This document shows, one piece after another, positions 20,064 to 30,730 of a stretch of DNA of 64,000 nt; the stretch's first letter is position 1, and every line of letters begins with the position of its first letter. The notes below the pieces were generated by a model. That model saw only the letters and a program-made list of their open reading frames with translations. It was not told the DNA's origin and did not search any database. The DNA lies in the NCBI RefSeq assembly GCF_033954455.1, contig NZ_CP121473.1, forward strand, positions 3,272,501 through 3,336,500. Reading direction: 5' to 3'. This DNA comes from Thiorhodovibrio litoralis (GTDB taxonomy: Bacteria; Pseudomonadota; Gammaproteobacteria; Chromatiales; Chromatiaceae). The position numbers and the translations under genes are program-made.

Positions 20064-21574
20064 CAGTCATCCTCCTTCGCCCAACCCTTCGCCAGTTCCA
20101 CCGCCCGGTGCCAGCGTTTGAACAGCTTCTCGCGCTTGGCCTGTTCGATGCGCGGTCGATAGCGCACGTCCAGCGCCCACTTCTTGGCAATCTCATCGCG
20201 GCTTTCCCAGAAACCAACCGCCAGGCCCGCGAGATAGGCTGAGCCGAGCGCGGTGGTCTCGACGATGCTCGGCACCACGACATTCACGCCCAGGATGTCG
20301 GACTGGAACTGCATCAGCACACTGTTCACCGAGGCGCCGCCGTCGCAGCGGAGTTCTTTAAGACGGATGCCGGAGTCGCGCTCCATCGCCTCGATCACAT
20401 CGCGCGTCTGATAGGCCATACTCTCGAGCACCGCGCGCGCCACATGGCCGCGACTGGTCCCGCGGGTGATGCCGATCAGCAATCCGCGCGCATAGGGGTC
20501 CCAATGCGGCGCGCCAAGCCCTACTAGCGCCGGCACAAAGTAGACGTCCTCGTTCTCCGGGACCGAGCGCGCCAACTCGCGGGTTTCCTTGGCGTGGCCA
20601 ATCATCTGCAACCCATCGCGCAGCCATTGCACCGCCGAGCCCGTGACGAAGATGGCGCCTTCGAGGGCATATTCGACCGGCTCGTCTCCGACGCCCCAGG
20701 CGATGGTGGTCAGCAATTTCTCGTTGCTTGGGACCGCCTCGGTGCCGGTGTTCATCAGCACGAAAGAGCCGGTGCCATAGGTGTTCTTGGCCATGCCGCG
20801 CTTGTAGCAGGCCTGGCCGAAAAGCGCAGCCTGCTGATCACCGGCGATGCCAGCGATCGGGATGCCGCGGGTGCCGAAGAACATCTGCGGATCGGTCTCG
20901 CCGTAGACCTCGGATGAGGGCCTGACCTCCGGTAGCATCTCACCGGGGATGTCGAGTAGCTGCAGCAGCTCCTCATCCCATTGCAGTTCGCGGATGTTGT
21001 AGAGCAGGGTGCGCGAGGCGTTGGAATAGTCAGTGATGTGGCGCTTGCCACCGGTGAGGTTATAAACCAGCCACGAATCGATGGTGCCGAAGCAGATCTC
21101 GCCGCGCTCAGCACGCTTGCGCAGGCCGGGGGTGTTGTCCAGCATCCACTTAACCTTGGTGCCGGAAAAGTAGGGGTCGATCACCAAGCCGGTCTTCTGC
21201 TGGACCATCTCGGTGTGGCCCTGCTCCTTGAGTTCGGCGCAGTAATCGGCGGTGCGGCGATCTTGCCAGACGATGGCCCGCCCGACGGGCTTCCCGCTGG
21301 CGCGCTCCCAAAGCACCGCCGTCTCGCGTTGATTGGTGATGCCGATGCCCTGGATGTCGTTCGCGGCGATGCCGCCGACCTTCAGCGCCTCGGCAATCAC
21401 CTTCATGGTGACCAGGACGATCTCCTCGGCATCGTGCTCCACCCAGCCCGGCTTCGGGTAATGCTGAGTGAATTCCGAATAGGCGCGGCCGCGAATCTGG
21501 CCGGCGTGGTCGAACAGCAGCACCGTCGAGCCGGTGGTGCCCTGGTCAATCGAGAGGATCACGCCTTCTTTCAT
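20063..21574 (-). CDS. glpK: glycerol kinase
   Basis: Phosphorylates glycerol with ATP; FGGY-family kinase, 503 residues, full length. The phosphate-binding DQGTTGST is at 9-16; the FGGY signatures GITNQRET and the later [13 protein letters not shown] region are present. GGAGG lies about seven bases before the ATG. It is the first gene of the glpK-glpD-glpF-binding-protein operon. No GlpR-type regulator is adjacent, and no operator could be assigned in the 89-base gap upstream. Confidence 0.97.
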   Translation of the reverse strand: MKEGVILSIDQGTTGSTVLLFDHAGQIRGRAYSEFTQHYPKPGWVEHDAEEIVLVTMKVIAEALKVGGIAANDIQGIGITNQRETAVLWERASGKPVGRAIVWQDRRTADYCAELKEQGHTEMVQQKTGLVIDPYFSGTKVKWMLDNTPGLRKRAERGEICFGTIDSWLVYNLTGGKRHITDYSNASRTLLYNIRELQWDEELLQLLDIPGEMLPEVRPSSEVYGETDPQMFFGTRGIPIAGIAGDQQAALFGQACYKRGMAKNTYGTGSFVLMNTGTEAVPSNEKLLTTIAWGVGDEPVEYALEGAIFVTGSAVQWLRDGLQMIGHAKETRELARSVPENEDVYFVPALVGLGAPHWDPYARGLLIGITRGTSRGHVARAVLESMAYQTRDVIEAMERDSGIRLKELRCDGGASVNSVLMQFQSDILGVNVVVPSIVETTALGSAYLAGLAVGFWESRDEIAKKWALDVRYRPRIEQAKREKLFKRWHRAVELAKGWAKEDD

Positions 21575-21663
21575 TCGTTGCCTCCGTTAGTGGTTCATGG
21601 CCCCGACTGATCGATAATGCGACATCATCCAGACACAACGCACCTCACTCAAACGGCAACGCC

Positions 21664-23091
21664 CTACTCCGGGCTCTCGCCTAACGTCTGGTAGTACTGC
21701 TTGATGTCCTCGCCGATGGTGGCGGTGACCTGGTAAAAAACGTCGTGCTGGATGCGCACTGGGCTATCGTCCGCGCGGTCGGTATGCGCGCAAGTCTCGG
21801 CGATCAGCCGGTACAGATAATTCAGCACAAAGCGCGGTTGGCGTAGCCTGTCGAGTGCAGCCAGAATTTCGCGCCTTGGCATGGCATCGTCAAACAGGTT
21901 ATCCAGCGAATAAGGCTGGCTTGGGTCATCCCGGCAGATGCGCAGGCGGCCTGACATCATGTCGTAGAGTTGCTTGTCGCCCCAGCGGAAGGGATAGATG
22001 ATCTTCTGCTTGTCGAAGCGCGCCTCGTTCGCCTTCTCGGAGCCGGCCTTGCGCACGGCCTCGTAGAGCTGACGTGGCAGCAGCATTTTGAAGCTGAGAT
22101 TTGGGTGCAACTGTAGGATGCGGTTGTTCCACAGCGGCCAGACAAAGGCCTCCATGCGATCCCTGTCGCCATTGATCAGCGACGGCTCGTCGATCTTATC
22201 CATGACGACCACGATCTGCTGGAAGTCCAGACTCAACACCACGTCGATGAACTTGGTCATGAACAGGCGCCGGCGATCAGCATCGTCGCGCCAGCCTCGG
22301 CGCTTCAAGTCCTGGTCTTTCAGATAGCCGGTCGGGATCGGACGCAGCGCACGCTTCACATCCTGGGCACCCCGGGAGCGCACCAGAATTTCGCGCTCTG
22401 CGGCGCGCCCAACGGCACCATAAAAGGACTGACAGACAAGAGGAACGACGCCGAGCGTCAGGAGCCCGACCAAGGTCCCTTTGATGCCGCGCCCCATGCG
22501 CCGGAATAGGCCCCGCGGCAGCAACCGGCGGTTCATCTCGGCCATGATACGGTTGTAGCGATCCGGCGGACCGCTAACATAGAGCGCCATTAGCATCATC
22601 AGATCGTGGCGCTGATAATCCTCAAGCTTATCCAGAGGGAGCCCTGCCTCCTTGAGCTCGGACAGCAGCGCTTCCATACCGCAGACCAGAATGGCGTCGA
22701 GATGCTGGGCGAGGCCGAAGTCCTTCAGAGTGACGGCGGTTTCGCGCTTGCGATCCTGGTCGGACTTGCGCTTAAAGGCTTCCAGAAAGCCGTTAAAATC
22801 GTCGTAATTGATCAGCAGGATGCGCTCGGGATGTTCCCGATTGAAGTGGGCGATGTTCTTCTCGAGCGCCAGACGCAGCGCGGACTTTCCGCTGCCTTTC
22901 ACCCCGAAAATCATCGAGGTGCCGCGCCCTGGTGGGTCGCCAAAGAACTTGTCCCACGCCTGATGATTGAACGCGTAACCCGCCTCGTTGACAAGGTCCT
23001 CAAACACCTTGTCGTTTTGCGCTTCCTCCTCGATGAAAGGATTGCGCTGAAGCCCATGGGACTTCAGAAATTGAGCCATCGTGATGGACAT
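21664..23091 (-). CDS. P-loop ATPase of unknown function
   Basis: 475 residues. A Walker A motif GVKGSGKS is at 63-70, and a Walker B-like VVVMDKID is at about 290-297. Asp then Lys after the hydrophobic strand is unusual, since most have Asp-Glu. A moderately hydrophobic patch at about 205-222 (GTLVGLLTLGVVPLVCQSF) could contact membrane. The C-terminal third has a helical, charged composition. I do not recognise the family; the overall plan recalls STAND/KAP-like or orphan defence ATPases. It stands alone between glpK and a small membrane protein. No good ribosome site is visible at either early ATG (23091 or 23079). Confidence 0.7.
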   Translation of the reverse strand: MSITMAQFLKSHGLQRNPFIEEEAQNDKVFEDLVNEAGYAFNHQAWDKFFGDPPGRGTSMIFGVKGSGKSALRLALEKNIAHFNREHPERILLINYDDFNGFLEAFKRKSDQDRKRETAVTLKDFGLAQHLDAILVCGMEALLSELKEAGLPLDKLEDYQRHDLMMLMALYVSGPPDRYNRIMAEMNRRLLPRGLFRRMGRGIKGTLVGLLTLGVVPLVCQSFYGAVGRAAEREILVRSRGAQDVKRALRPIPTGYLKDQDLKRRGWRDDADRRRLFMTKFIDVVLSLDFQQIVVVMDKIDEPSLINGDRDRMEAFVWPLWNNRILQLHPNLSFKMLLPRQLYEAVRKAGSEKANEARFDKQKIIYPFRWGDKQLYDMMSGRLRICRDDPSQPYSLDNLFDDAMPRREILAALDRLRQPRFVLNYLYRLIAETCAHTDRADDSPVRIQHDVFYQVTATIGEDIKQYYQTLGESPE

Positions 23092-23154
23092 GGGCCGTGA
23101 TCTTAGGATTGTTTTAAGGCAAGAATCTGCAACAGTGATGGGTGCTTCACAGTC

Positions 23155-23178
23155 ATCTATGCAGCCATCTACGCAGCC
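23155..23178. repeat. 12-bp direct repeat pair next to a gene end
   Basis: Two adjacent 12-bp units, ATCTATGCAGCC and ATCTACGCAGCC, differ at one base. They lie immediately beyond the stop of the small membrane-protein gene. Confidence 0.6.
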
Positions 23179-23179
23179 A

Positions 23180-23455
23180 TCAGAGCTTTGAAGAGTGCTC
23201 GACCATAATGAAAGCCAGCGCAGCCAGCGAGACGACCAGCATCACAATCTGCGGCACCAGCGACTTGCTCGCGAAGCGGTGCAGTTTATGCTTGAGCTCG
23301 CAGATAAAGCTGCCTTCGCGCTCGGCACGCATCCGGCAGACGCGCACCGCAAAACGCGCCATCAGGCGACGCGAGAGATCAAACACCGAGTATAAGAAGA
23401 CGACCAGCGCTACAACTAACGCCAGCCCAAACAGCCAGTTATCGAGATGTACCAT
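23180..23455 (-). CDS. small membrane protein, two helices
   Basis: 91 residues from the ATG (an in-frame TTG lies 12 bases upstream). It has two hydrophobic segments, near the N-terminus (about 6-24) and near the C-terminus (about 70-88), flanking an Arg/Lys-rich middle (RRLMARFAVRVCRMRAERE). A hairpin topology with the basic loop in the cytoplasm is likely. I do not recognise a family and see no strong ribosome site, so coding status rests on the clear membrane-protein pattern. It stands downstream of the TRAP genes and upstream of the P-loop ATPase gene on the same strand. Confidence 0.55.
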   Translation of the reverse strand: MVHLDNWLFGLALVVALVVFLYSVFDLSRRLMARFAVRVCRMRAEREGSFICELKHKLHRFASKSLVPQIVMLVVSLAALAFIMVEHSSKL

Positions 23456-23682
23456 GATGGGATTCAACCGGTTGGGTTGGTGGCCTGCGCCGAAATACGC
23501 GTCCCCCGCATCAAGCCGAGGATGGCCGCGGATCTCGATCCGAGCCCAAGCCGAATATCTGGCGCCTATCGTGCCACAGTCGCGCCATGCTGTCTTGCGC
23601 GACTCGCGCGCGCAGACGGCGCTGAAGCTTCACCGCATCAGCTACGCACAATGGCAAAACAGAAACCATCGCTGCAAACCTC

Positions 23683-25083
23683 TCATCGATACCCCTGCAA
23701 CTGGTCGAGGTACTCGGGAAGGAACAGCGAAATCTGCGGCACATAGGTGATCAGCAGCAGGAAGCCGAGCAGGAGCAGCATCCAGGGCAGCACCGAGCGG
23801 ATCACCCAGCCGATGGACTCGCCGGTGATGCCGGCGGTGACGAACAGATTGAGCCCGACTGGCGGGGTCAGCATGCCAATCTCCATGTTCACCACCATGA
23901 TGATGCCGAGATGAATGGGGTCAATGCCCAGTTCCACCGCGATGGGGAACAAAATGGGCGCCATGATCAGCAAAATAGCGGATGGTTCCATGAAGTTGCC
24001 CGCCATCAGCAACAGAATGTTCACCACGATCAGGAACATCCAGGGTGCCAGCCCCCAGGCGACGATGGTCTCGGCGATCTGATGCGGAATGCGCTCAGTT
24101 GTCAGCACATGGGCAAACAGCATGGCATTGGCAATGATGAACAGCAGCATGATGCTGACGCGGGCGGCGTCCATCACCACCTTGCGCACTTCCGGATCGC
24201 GCACGCAGCGCGGGAAGGCTAACGTGACCTGATAGCTGTTGCGCCACAGCATGCGGCCCACACCTTCGCCCGCCTGCCGCCAAGGGATACCCTTGAGCGG
24301 CCCCATATCGCGATAGCCAATCACCGCCACCCAAAAAGCATAGACCGCAGAAACCGCGGCGGCTTCGGTCGGGCTCGCGATGCCGCCGTAGATCGACCCG
24401 AGCACAATCACAATCAGCAAAATACCGCCCGAGGCGCTAAAGCCGGAGGACAATGCCTCTCTGAACCCAGGCCATGGCTGCGCCGGCAAGTCTTTGATGC
24501 GCGCGACAATGTAAATCGCAATCATCAAAATAAGGCCCATCATCAGACCAGGGACAAAGCCGGCCATGAACATGCGCGCGGCAGAGACTTCAGTCGCCGC
24601 CGCATAAACCAGCATCACGATGGAGGGCGGGATCAGAATCCCCAGCGTGCCGGCATTGGTGATGACCCCCGCAGCAAAGCTCTTGGGATAACCGGATTTC
24701 ACCATGCCGACGATCACAATGCTGCCAATGGCAGCGACCGTGGCTGGAGAAGAGCCCGACACTGCGGCAAAGAGCATGCAGGCCAGCACCGAGGCCATCG
24801 CCAGGCCCCCGCGAATATGCCCGACCGCCGCCACGGCAAAGCGGATCAACCGCTTGGCCACGCCACCAGTGGACAGAAACTGCGAGGAGAGAATAAAAAA
24901 CGGGATAGCCAGCAGGGTGTAGTGCGCCGACAGGGACTCCAACAGCTTGAGCGCAATCGACGCCAGCGAATCGCTCGAGAACAGAAGGATGGTGACAATG
25001 CTCGAGAAGCCCAGCGCCAAGGCGATCGGCATGCCGATCAGCAGGCAACCGAACAGCAGCAGAAAAAGTGCAACCGTGGTCAT
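23683..25083 (-). CDS. dctM: TRAP transporter large permease (DctM)
   Basis: Large membrane subunit of a tripartite ATP-independent periplasmic transporter, 466 residues with about 12 hydrophobic segments. Family landmarks include GMPIALALGFSSIV near the N-terminus, GGVAKRLIRFA and the GILIPPSIVMLVYA motif. The ATG overlaps the dctQ stop by 4 bases. Together with DctP and DctQ it imports an organic acid using an ion gradient; the likely class is a C4-dicarboxylate or related carboxylate. Confidence 0.95.
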   Translation of the reverse strand: MTTVALFLLLFGCLLIGMPIALALGFSSIVTILLFSSDSLASIALKLLESLSAHYTLLAIPFFILSSQFLSTGGVAKRLIRFAVAAVGHIRGGLAMASVLACMLFAAVSGSSPATVAAIGSIVIVGMVKSGYPKSFAAGVITNAGTLGILIPPSIVMLVYAAATEVSAARMFMAGFVPGLMMGLILMIAIYIVARIKDLPAQPWPGFREALSSGFSASGGILLIVIVLGSIYGGIASPTEAAAVSAVYAFWVAVIGYRDMGPLKGIPWRQAGEGVGRMLWRNSYQVTLAFPRCVRDPEVRKVVMDAARVSIMLLFIIANAMLFAHVLTTERIPHQIAETIVAWGLAPWMFLIVVNILLLMAGNFMEPSAILLIMAPILFPIAVELGIDPIHLGIIMVVNMEIGMLTPPVGLNLFVTAGITGESIGWVIRSVLPWMLLLLGFLLLITYVPQISLFLPEYLDQLQGYR

Positions 25084-25682
25084 GCGCCCTGCCCTGCCAC
25101 TTGATTCTGGCCTGCTTGATGCTGGCCCGCTTGTTTCTGGCTCACCTGATTCCGGATCGCCGCAGCCAGTTCCAGGCTGTCCTCGGCCTCGTCATGATGA
25201 CCAAAACCAGTTGTCTCGCCGCGCGCGATCTTCCAGAACAGTATCAGCAGCCGCACGGACAACATGCCAAATCCGACCACCAGAATGCCATCCGCCACCC
25301 AGGTTGGTACCGGGATGTCTTCGAGCTCAATGCCTATTTTTTGCATCTTGGCCAGATAGATCCAGCCACCGTAGATGAACAGTCCGCAGTAAACCAGTGC
25401 CAGAGTCACGGCAACCAGGCTCAAGAGGCGTTGCGCCAGCGGCGGCAGCAGACGCACAAAAAAATCTACTGCAATATGCGCACCCACCTTGAGCCCATAG
25501 GACACCCCAAAAAGCACGAACCAAGCCGAGAGATAGAGCGTGCCCTCCTGGCCCCAAGTCAAGCCGGTACTGAAGCCGTAGCGCAGCACCACCTCGAAGA
25601 ACACCAGCAACGTCATGGTCACCAGCAACAGGGCGATGACCGCTTCCTCGAGTTGATTCAGGAGACGAAGAAGTGCACGCAA
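25080..25682 (-). CDS. dctQ: TRAP transporter small permease (DctQ)
   Basis: Small membrane subunit, 200 residues, with four hydrophobic segments and the family-like start LNQLEEAVIALLLVTMTLLV. The best start is a TTG at 25682, since AAGGTGAT lies about nine bases upstream and the N-terminus then matches DctQ proteins. The last 25 residues after the final helix are a Gln/Gly-rich tail of five-residue repeats (KQAGQ, HQAGQ), encoded by a 15-bp tandem repeat; this tail is not part of the usual fold. Confidence 0.9.
   Translation of the reverse strand: MRALLRLLNQLEEAVIALLLVTMTLLVFFEVVLRYGFSTGLTWGQEGTLYLSAWFVLFGVSYGLKVGAHIAVDFFVRLLPPLAQRLLSLVAVTLALVYCGLFIYGGWIYLAKMQKIGIELEDIPVPTWVADGILVVGFGMLSVRLLILFWKIARGETTGFGHHDEAEDSLELAAAIRNQVSQKQAGQHQAGQNQVAGQGA
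25100..25159. repeat. 15-bp tandem repeat, four copies, at dctQ 3' end
   Basis: Units start at 25100, 25115, 25130 and 25145. They are degenerate copies of CTTGATNCTGGCCNG, in frame, and encode the Gln/Gly-rich DctQ tail. Confidence 0.8.
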
Positions 25683-25718
25683 TTTGGATCACCTTGTCAG
25701 TGCGCCGACAGGAAACCT

Positions 25719-25740
25719 CGGGGCCGCGCACGCGGCCCCG
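25719..25740 (-). promoter_or_regulatory. intercistronic hairpin between dctP and dctQ
   Basis: A perfect 10-bp GC stem (CGGGGCCGCG/CGCGGCCCCG) with a two-base loop lies in the 70-base gap, just after the dctP stop on the minus strand. No U-run follows. It probably stabilises the dctP message or partly attenuates the permease genes so that more binding protein is made; this is inferred. Confidence 0.55.
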
Positions 25741-25752
25741 GTCACGCAGGAA

Positions 25753-26898
<1,146 letters not shown>

Positions 26899-26997
26899 TT
26901 AAGCCCACTCGACCAGCGCACGCTATCGTGCCATCGCCATCTTATCCCAAATCCGCAACCTGGCAGATCGTGCAGCCAGACCGGTCGGTCCAAAACC

Positions 26998-29900
26998 TCA
27001 GGCGGCCAGCGCCAGCCGCCGTGCGGCACCGAAATCTGTCTTGCCGCTGCCCAGCTTGGGGATGGCCTCAACCCGCAGGATCTCGGACGGGATCGCCAGC
27101 GGATTCACACCCGCCTTGAGCAGCTCGCCGCGCAGGGCCTCAGTGTCGATGTCCTCAGCTACCAGCAGCAGAATGCGCTCGCCCTTGCGCTCATCGGGCA
27201 GATTGATGGCCACCAGTTCGAGCTCGGCCTGTCCGAGCGCGCGGCGCACCTGCTCCTCCACCGCGCTCAGGCTGATCATCTCCCCGCCCAGTTTCGCAAA
27301 GCGCGAGTAGCGATCGACAATGGTCAGGAAGCCGTCGGTATCCAGGTGGCCTTTGTCGCCGGTCTTGTACCAGCGCAAGCCGTCAAGCTCAACCACAGCC
27401 GCGGCGGTTTTCTCCGGATCGGCGAGATAGCCCTTCATCACCTGCACGCCGCCGATCAGAATCAGACCGTCCTCGCCCGGCGGCAGCGGCTCGAGTGTCT
27501 GCGGATCAACCACCCGGAAGCTGGTGCCGGGCAACGGCAGACCAACGGTCCCCGGGCGCGCGCCGGTCTGAATCTTCCAACTGCCGGTGTCGATCGCATC
27601 CGGCACATTCACGCTGGCTACCGGGGTGGTCTCGGTGGCGCCATAGCCCTCGTAGATGGATCGGTGGAATTTGAGCTCGAAGGCATCGCGCACATCCGGG
27701 CTCAGCCGCTCGGCACCGGCGACCACCACGCGCAGGGATTGGAGCATCAGCGGATGAATGCGCTTGTTGCGGGTGTATAGCCGCAGAAAGGTCGAGGTGC
27801 TGCACAGCACGGTGACCCGGTAGCGCGCGATGGCCTTGGCACTGCCGACCGCATCGGTCGGGTCGGGATGGCAGACCATGGGCACGCCCTCAAGCAGCGG
27901 CATGAAGGTGGTCGCGGTCAGCCCGAAGGCGTGGAACAGCGGCAGATTGGACAGCACCACATCGCTGCGCTCGGTGTTGAGCACATCGGCAATCTGGCGC
28001 GCGTTGGCGCGAATGTTCCGGTGGGTGAGTTCAATGCCTTTCGGCCGCCCCTCACTGCCACTTGAAAAGAGAATCGCCGCAGTGCTGTCCGCAGAGGTCA
28101 CGCGGCCAAAGAGCGCGAGCAACGCCCGCGCCGGCAGCAGACTGGCAAGCACCAGCATGCCGAGTGCCGAGAGCTTGCCAATCCCGGCGCGCATGTCCTC
28201 AAGCGCATGGAAACGCACACCCGGCATGGCCGCGCGCGGGTCAATGCCGCGCTGCCCGAGCTTGCGCAGGAAGCGCTCCGCGGTGATCACATCCGCGATG
28301 CCGGCCTGCTCGGCGGCTGCCCGCAGCGCCTCCTGGCTCGCGGTGTAGTTGAGATTGACGACAGTTCTGCCCGCCACCAGCGCGGCCAGATTCGCGATGG
28401 CCCCGGCACTGCTCGCCGGCAGCAGAATCCCCAGCGCGGGCTCCGATCCCAAGCGCCGGATGCGCGCCGCAAAAAGCATCACCGCGGTGATCACCCGCCG
28501 GTTGGACAGACGCGCATCGGTCGAGTCGATGATGGCCGTCGCGCCCAGCTCGCGCTTTGCCGCCCGCAGCCATGTCATCGGAAGCGGTTCGAAGCTCTCG
28601 ACATAACTGCGCCAGGAGGTCACCGACAGCTCAAACACCGCCTGCTTCACCTGCTCCGCCGTGGCGGTCAGCGGCAACGGTGTGCCGAAGGCGACAACAA
28701 CCTCGTGCGTGCGTCCCTCGCGGCGATCGGACTTCAGCTTAGTGCTGGCATAGGAGAACGCACTGCCCCAGAGCCCGCGCTGATAGAACGGCAGGATGAC
28801 CCCATGCTGCGCGGCCCCAGCCGCGCGCTCAAAGCCGCGCTTGAACTCATTGAGTTGCCCGGTCTTGCTCAGTGTCCCCTCCGGGAACAGGCAGACCACC
28901 TCGCCCGCGTCGAGCAGATCGCTCACCGCCGCGATCGCCTGGCGGCTGGCCCCGCGCGAGATCGGCACCACGCCGAAGAAATCCAGAAACCGGCGCAGAT
29001 ACCAGCGCTCATAGAGGTTGCGCTCCATCACGAAATGCACCGGGCGCGGACTGGCCATCTGCACCATGGCCCAGTCGATCCAGCTCACATGGTTGCCTAG
29101 CAACAGCACCCCGCCCTGCGCCGGGAGATTCTTCAGGCCGATCACATGGAGCCGGTAGCGGGTCTCGATCACACGCGCGATCAGGAAGCGCACCAGAGAC
29201 TGCGGCAGCTGATAAATGGTGTAGACGGCGCCAAGGGTCGCGACCACGGCCAGCCCCAGCAGAAGCACCAGACTGCCGAGTTGCAGATAAGCCGCGGCGA
29301 CCGTGAGGCCGAGAAACGCGAGCATCGCCAGGTTCTGCACGAAATTATTCGCCGCCAGCACCCGCCCAAGCCCGTGCTCGCCGGCGTTGAACTGAATGAG
29401 CGCATTGAGCGGCACCAGGAAAAGCCCGCCAAGAAAACCGAGCGCGAAGAAATTCAGCCCATGGGCCAGCGCCGAGTTCAGCCCCGGCAGCAGATAGAGC
29501 GACACTGCGATGCCAATGGCGCCGATGGGGATGAGCGCGGTCTCGATATGATGGCGCGATACCCGCCCGGCCAGATAGGAGCCGAGGATAATGCCAATCC
29601 CGGAGCAAGCCAGCAGCCCCTGGATCACCACCGTATTGGTCTCCCCCAGCGTCTCCTTGGCAAAGGCCGGAAACACCGCCAACACCACCTGGGAGATCGA
29701 CCAAAACACCGCCAGGCCGACAATCGACAGCCAGATGACCTGATTGCCCCAGGCCGCGCCCAGATTGTCGCGCAGATAGCGCCCGCCGAGATAGGCACCC
29801 CAGTCGAACCCAAGCGCATTGCCCGTGGCCTTTTGCGGCAACCGGTAGGCCATGAAGAGCTCGGCCAGTGAGCAGGCCACAAGCACCCAGCCGAGCGGTG

Positions 29901-30444
29901 CGATCAGATGCATCACCGCGCCGGGATCGGCATGCGTCTGCCCAGCGAGCCGCCCCTCAAACAGGATGGAAAAGAAAAAAATACCGGCAAGAATCGCCGT
30001 GGTGGTGGTCGCCTGCACCCAGCCATTGGCCTCGGCCAGCGCCTCCTTGCCCACCAACTCTTTGATATAACCGTACTTGGCCGGCGAGTAAAAAGCACTC
30101 TGGGCCGCGAGCAGAAAGGTCATCGCAAAAGCGGCGACAAACCAGCCCATGTAATAAAACAGCGTGATCGCCAGGGTGCAGCCCACCGCCACCCAGGCAC
30201 TGATGCGCATCACCTTCTGCTTCGCGAAGCGGTCCGCGATGAAGCCAGAGGGCGTAAATAACAGCACAAAAGGCAGCAGAATAAGCGCATTGACAATGGC
30301 CGTCAGCGCAATCTGCGTATCCCCGTCGTAGGTCTTGAACAGGGTGTTTTGAATGATGATCTTATGCCCGAGATCGACAAAGGCATTCAGGAAGATCATC
30401 ACCACATAAGAAAAAAAGCCACCAATGCGAAATAAGCGACCCAT
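26998..30444 (-). CDS. aas: LplT-PlsC-acyl-ACP synthetase fusion (lysophospholipid uptake and re-acylation)
   Basis: 1148 residues in three parts. Residues 1-410 are an MFS-like transporter resembling LplT, the lysophospholipid flippase. Residues about 430-640 are a PlsC-type acyltransferase with NHVSWID (the HX4D box) near 451. Residues about 670-1148 are an AMP-forming acyl-ACP synthetase with the SSGSEGRPKG motif near 800 and YKTGDKG near the end. In E. coli lplT and aas are adjacent genes; here all is one chain, a fusion known in other proteobacteria. It should flip and re-acylate lyso-phosphatidylethanolamine in the inner membrane. The ATG at 30444 has GGAG eight bases upstream; a TTG six bases further up is less likely. 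Confidence 0.92.
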   Translation of the reverse strand: MGRLFRIGGFFSYVVMIFLNAFVDLGHKIIIQNTLFKTYDGDTQIALTAIVNALILLPFVLLFTPSGFIADRFAKQKVMRISAWVAVGCTLAITLFYYMGWFVAAFAMTFLLAAQSAFYSPAKYGYIKELVGKEALAEANGWVQATTTTAILAGIFFFSILFEGRLAGQTHADPGAVMHLIAPLGWVLVACSLAELFMAYRLPQKATGNALGFDWGAYLGGRYLRDNLGAAWGNQVIWLSIVGLAVFWSISQVVLAVFPAFAKETLGETNTVVIQGLLACSGIGIILGSYLAGRVSRHHIETALIPIGAIGIAVSLYLLPGLNSALAHGLNFFALGFLGGLFLVPLNALIQFNAGEHGLGRVLAANNFVQNLAMLAFLGLTVAAAYLQLGSLVLLLGLAVVATLGAVYTIYQLPQSLVRFLIARVIETRYRLHVIGLKNLPAQGGVLLLGNHVSWIDWAMVQMASPRPVHFVMERNLYERWYLRRFLDFFGVVPISRGASRQAIAAVSDLLDAGEVVCLFPEGTLSKTGQLNEFKRGFERAAGAAQHGVILPFYQRGLWGSAFSYASTKLKSDRREGRTHEVVVAFGTPLPLTATAEQVKQAVFELSVTSWRSYVESFEPLPMTWLRAAKRELGATAIIDSTDARLSNRRVITAVMLFAARIRRLGSEPALGILLPASSAGAIANLAALVAGRTVVNLNYTASQEALRAAAEQAGIADVITAERFLRKLGQRGIDPRAAMPGVRFHALEDMRAGIGKLSALGMLVLASLLPARALLALFGRVTSADSTAAILFSSGSEGRPKGIELTHRNIRANARQIADVLNTERSDVVLSNLPLFHAFGLTATTFMPLLEGVPMVCHPDPTDAVGSAKAIARYRVTVLCSTSTFLRLYTRNKRIHPLMLQSLRVVVAGAERLSPDVRDAFELKFHRSIYEGYGATETTPVASVNVPDAIDTGSWKIQTGARPGTVGLPLPGTSFRVVDPQTLEPLPPGEDGLILIGGVQVMKGYLADPEKTAAAVVELDGLRWYKTGDKGHLDTDGFLTIVDRYSRFAKLGGEMISLSAVEEQVRRALGQAELELVAINLPDERKGERILLLVAEDIDTEALRGELLKAGVNPLAIPSEILRVEAIPKLGSGKTDFGAARRLALAA

Positions 30445-30730
30445 GTTCAAGCTCCAGTGCGGGCAAGAGACTGTCCATCAGAAGACACCGTTCTGCCCTG
30501 ATGGAACGGCGCCCGGCGACTCGTCAGGTCTTCATCCGCGGATTAACACACACAATAAAGTCAAAATAGCGCCAGGATGGTTCGCATCTTGGTGCTCCCC
30601 CAATAAACATCTTGAGGTATGCTGGCAGTCGCCCCGTTAGGCGTCAAGATTGAGCCGCAAAAGGCAACCTTCGATGAACGCCGAACACTGACATCCATCG
30701 AATCAGGGCGTCAAATAAGGATCTCGACCA

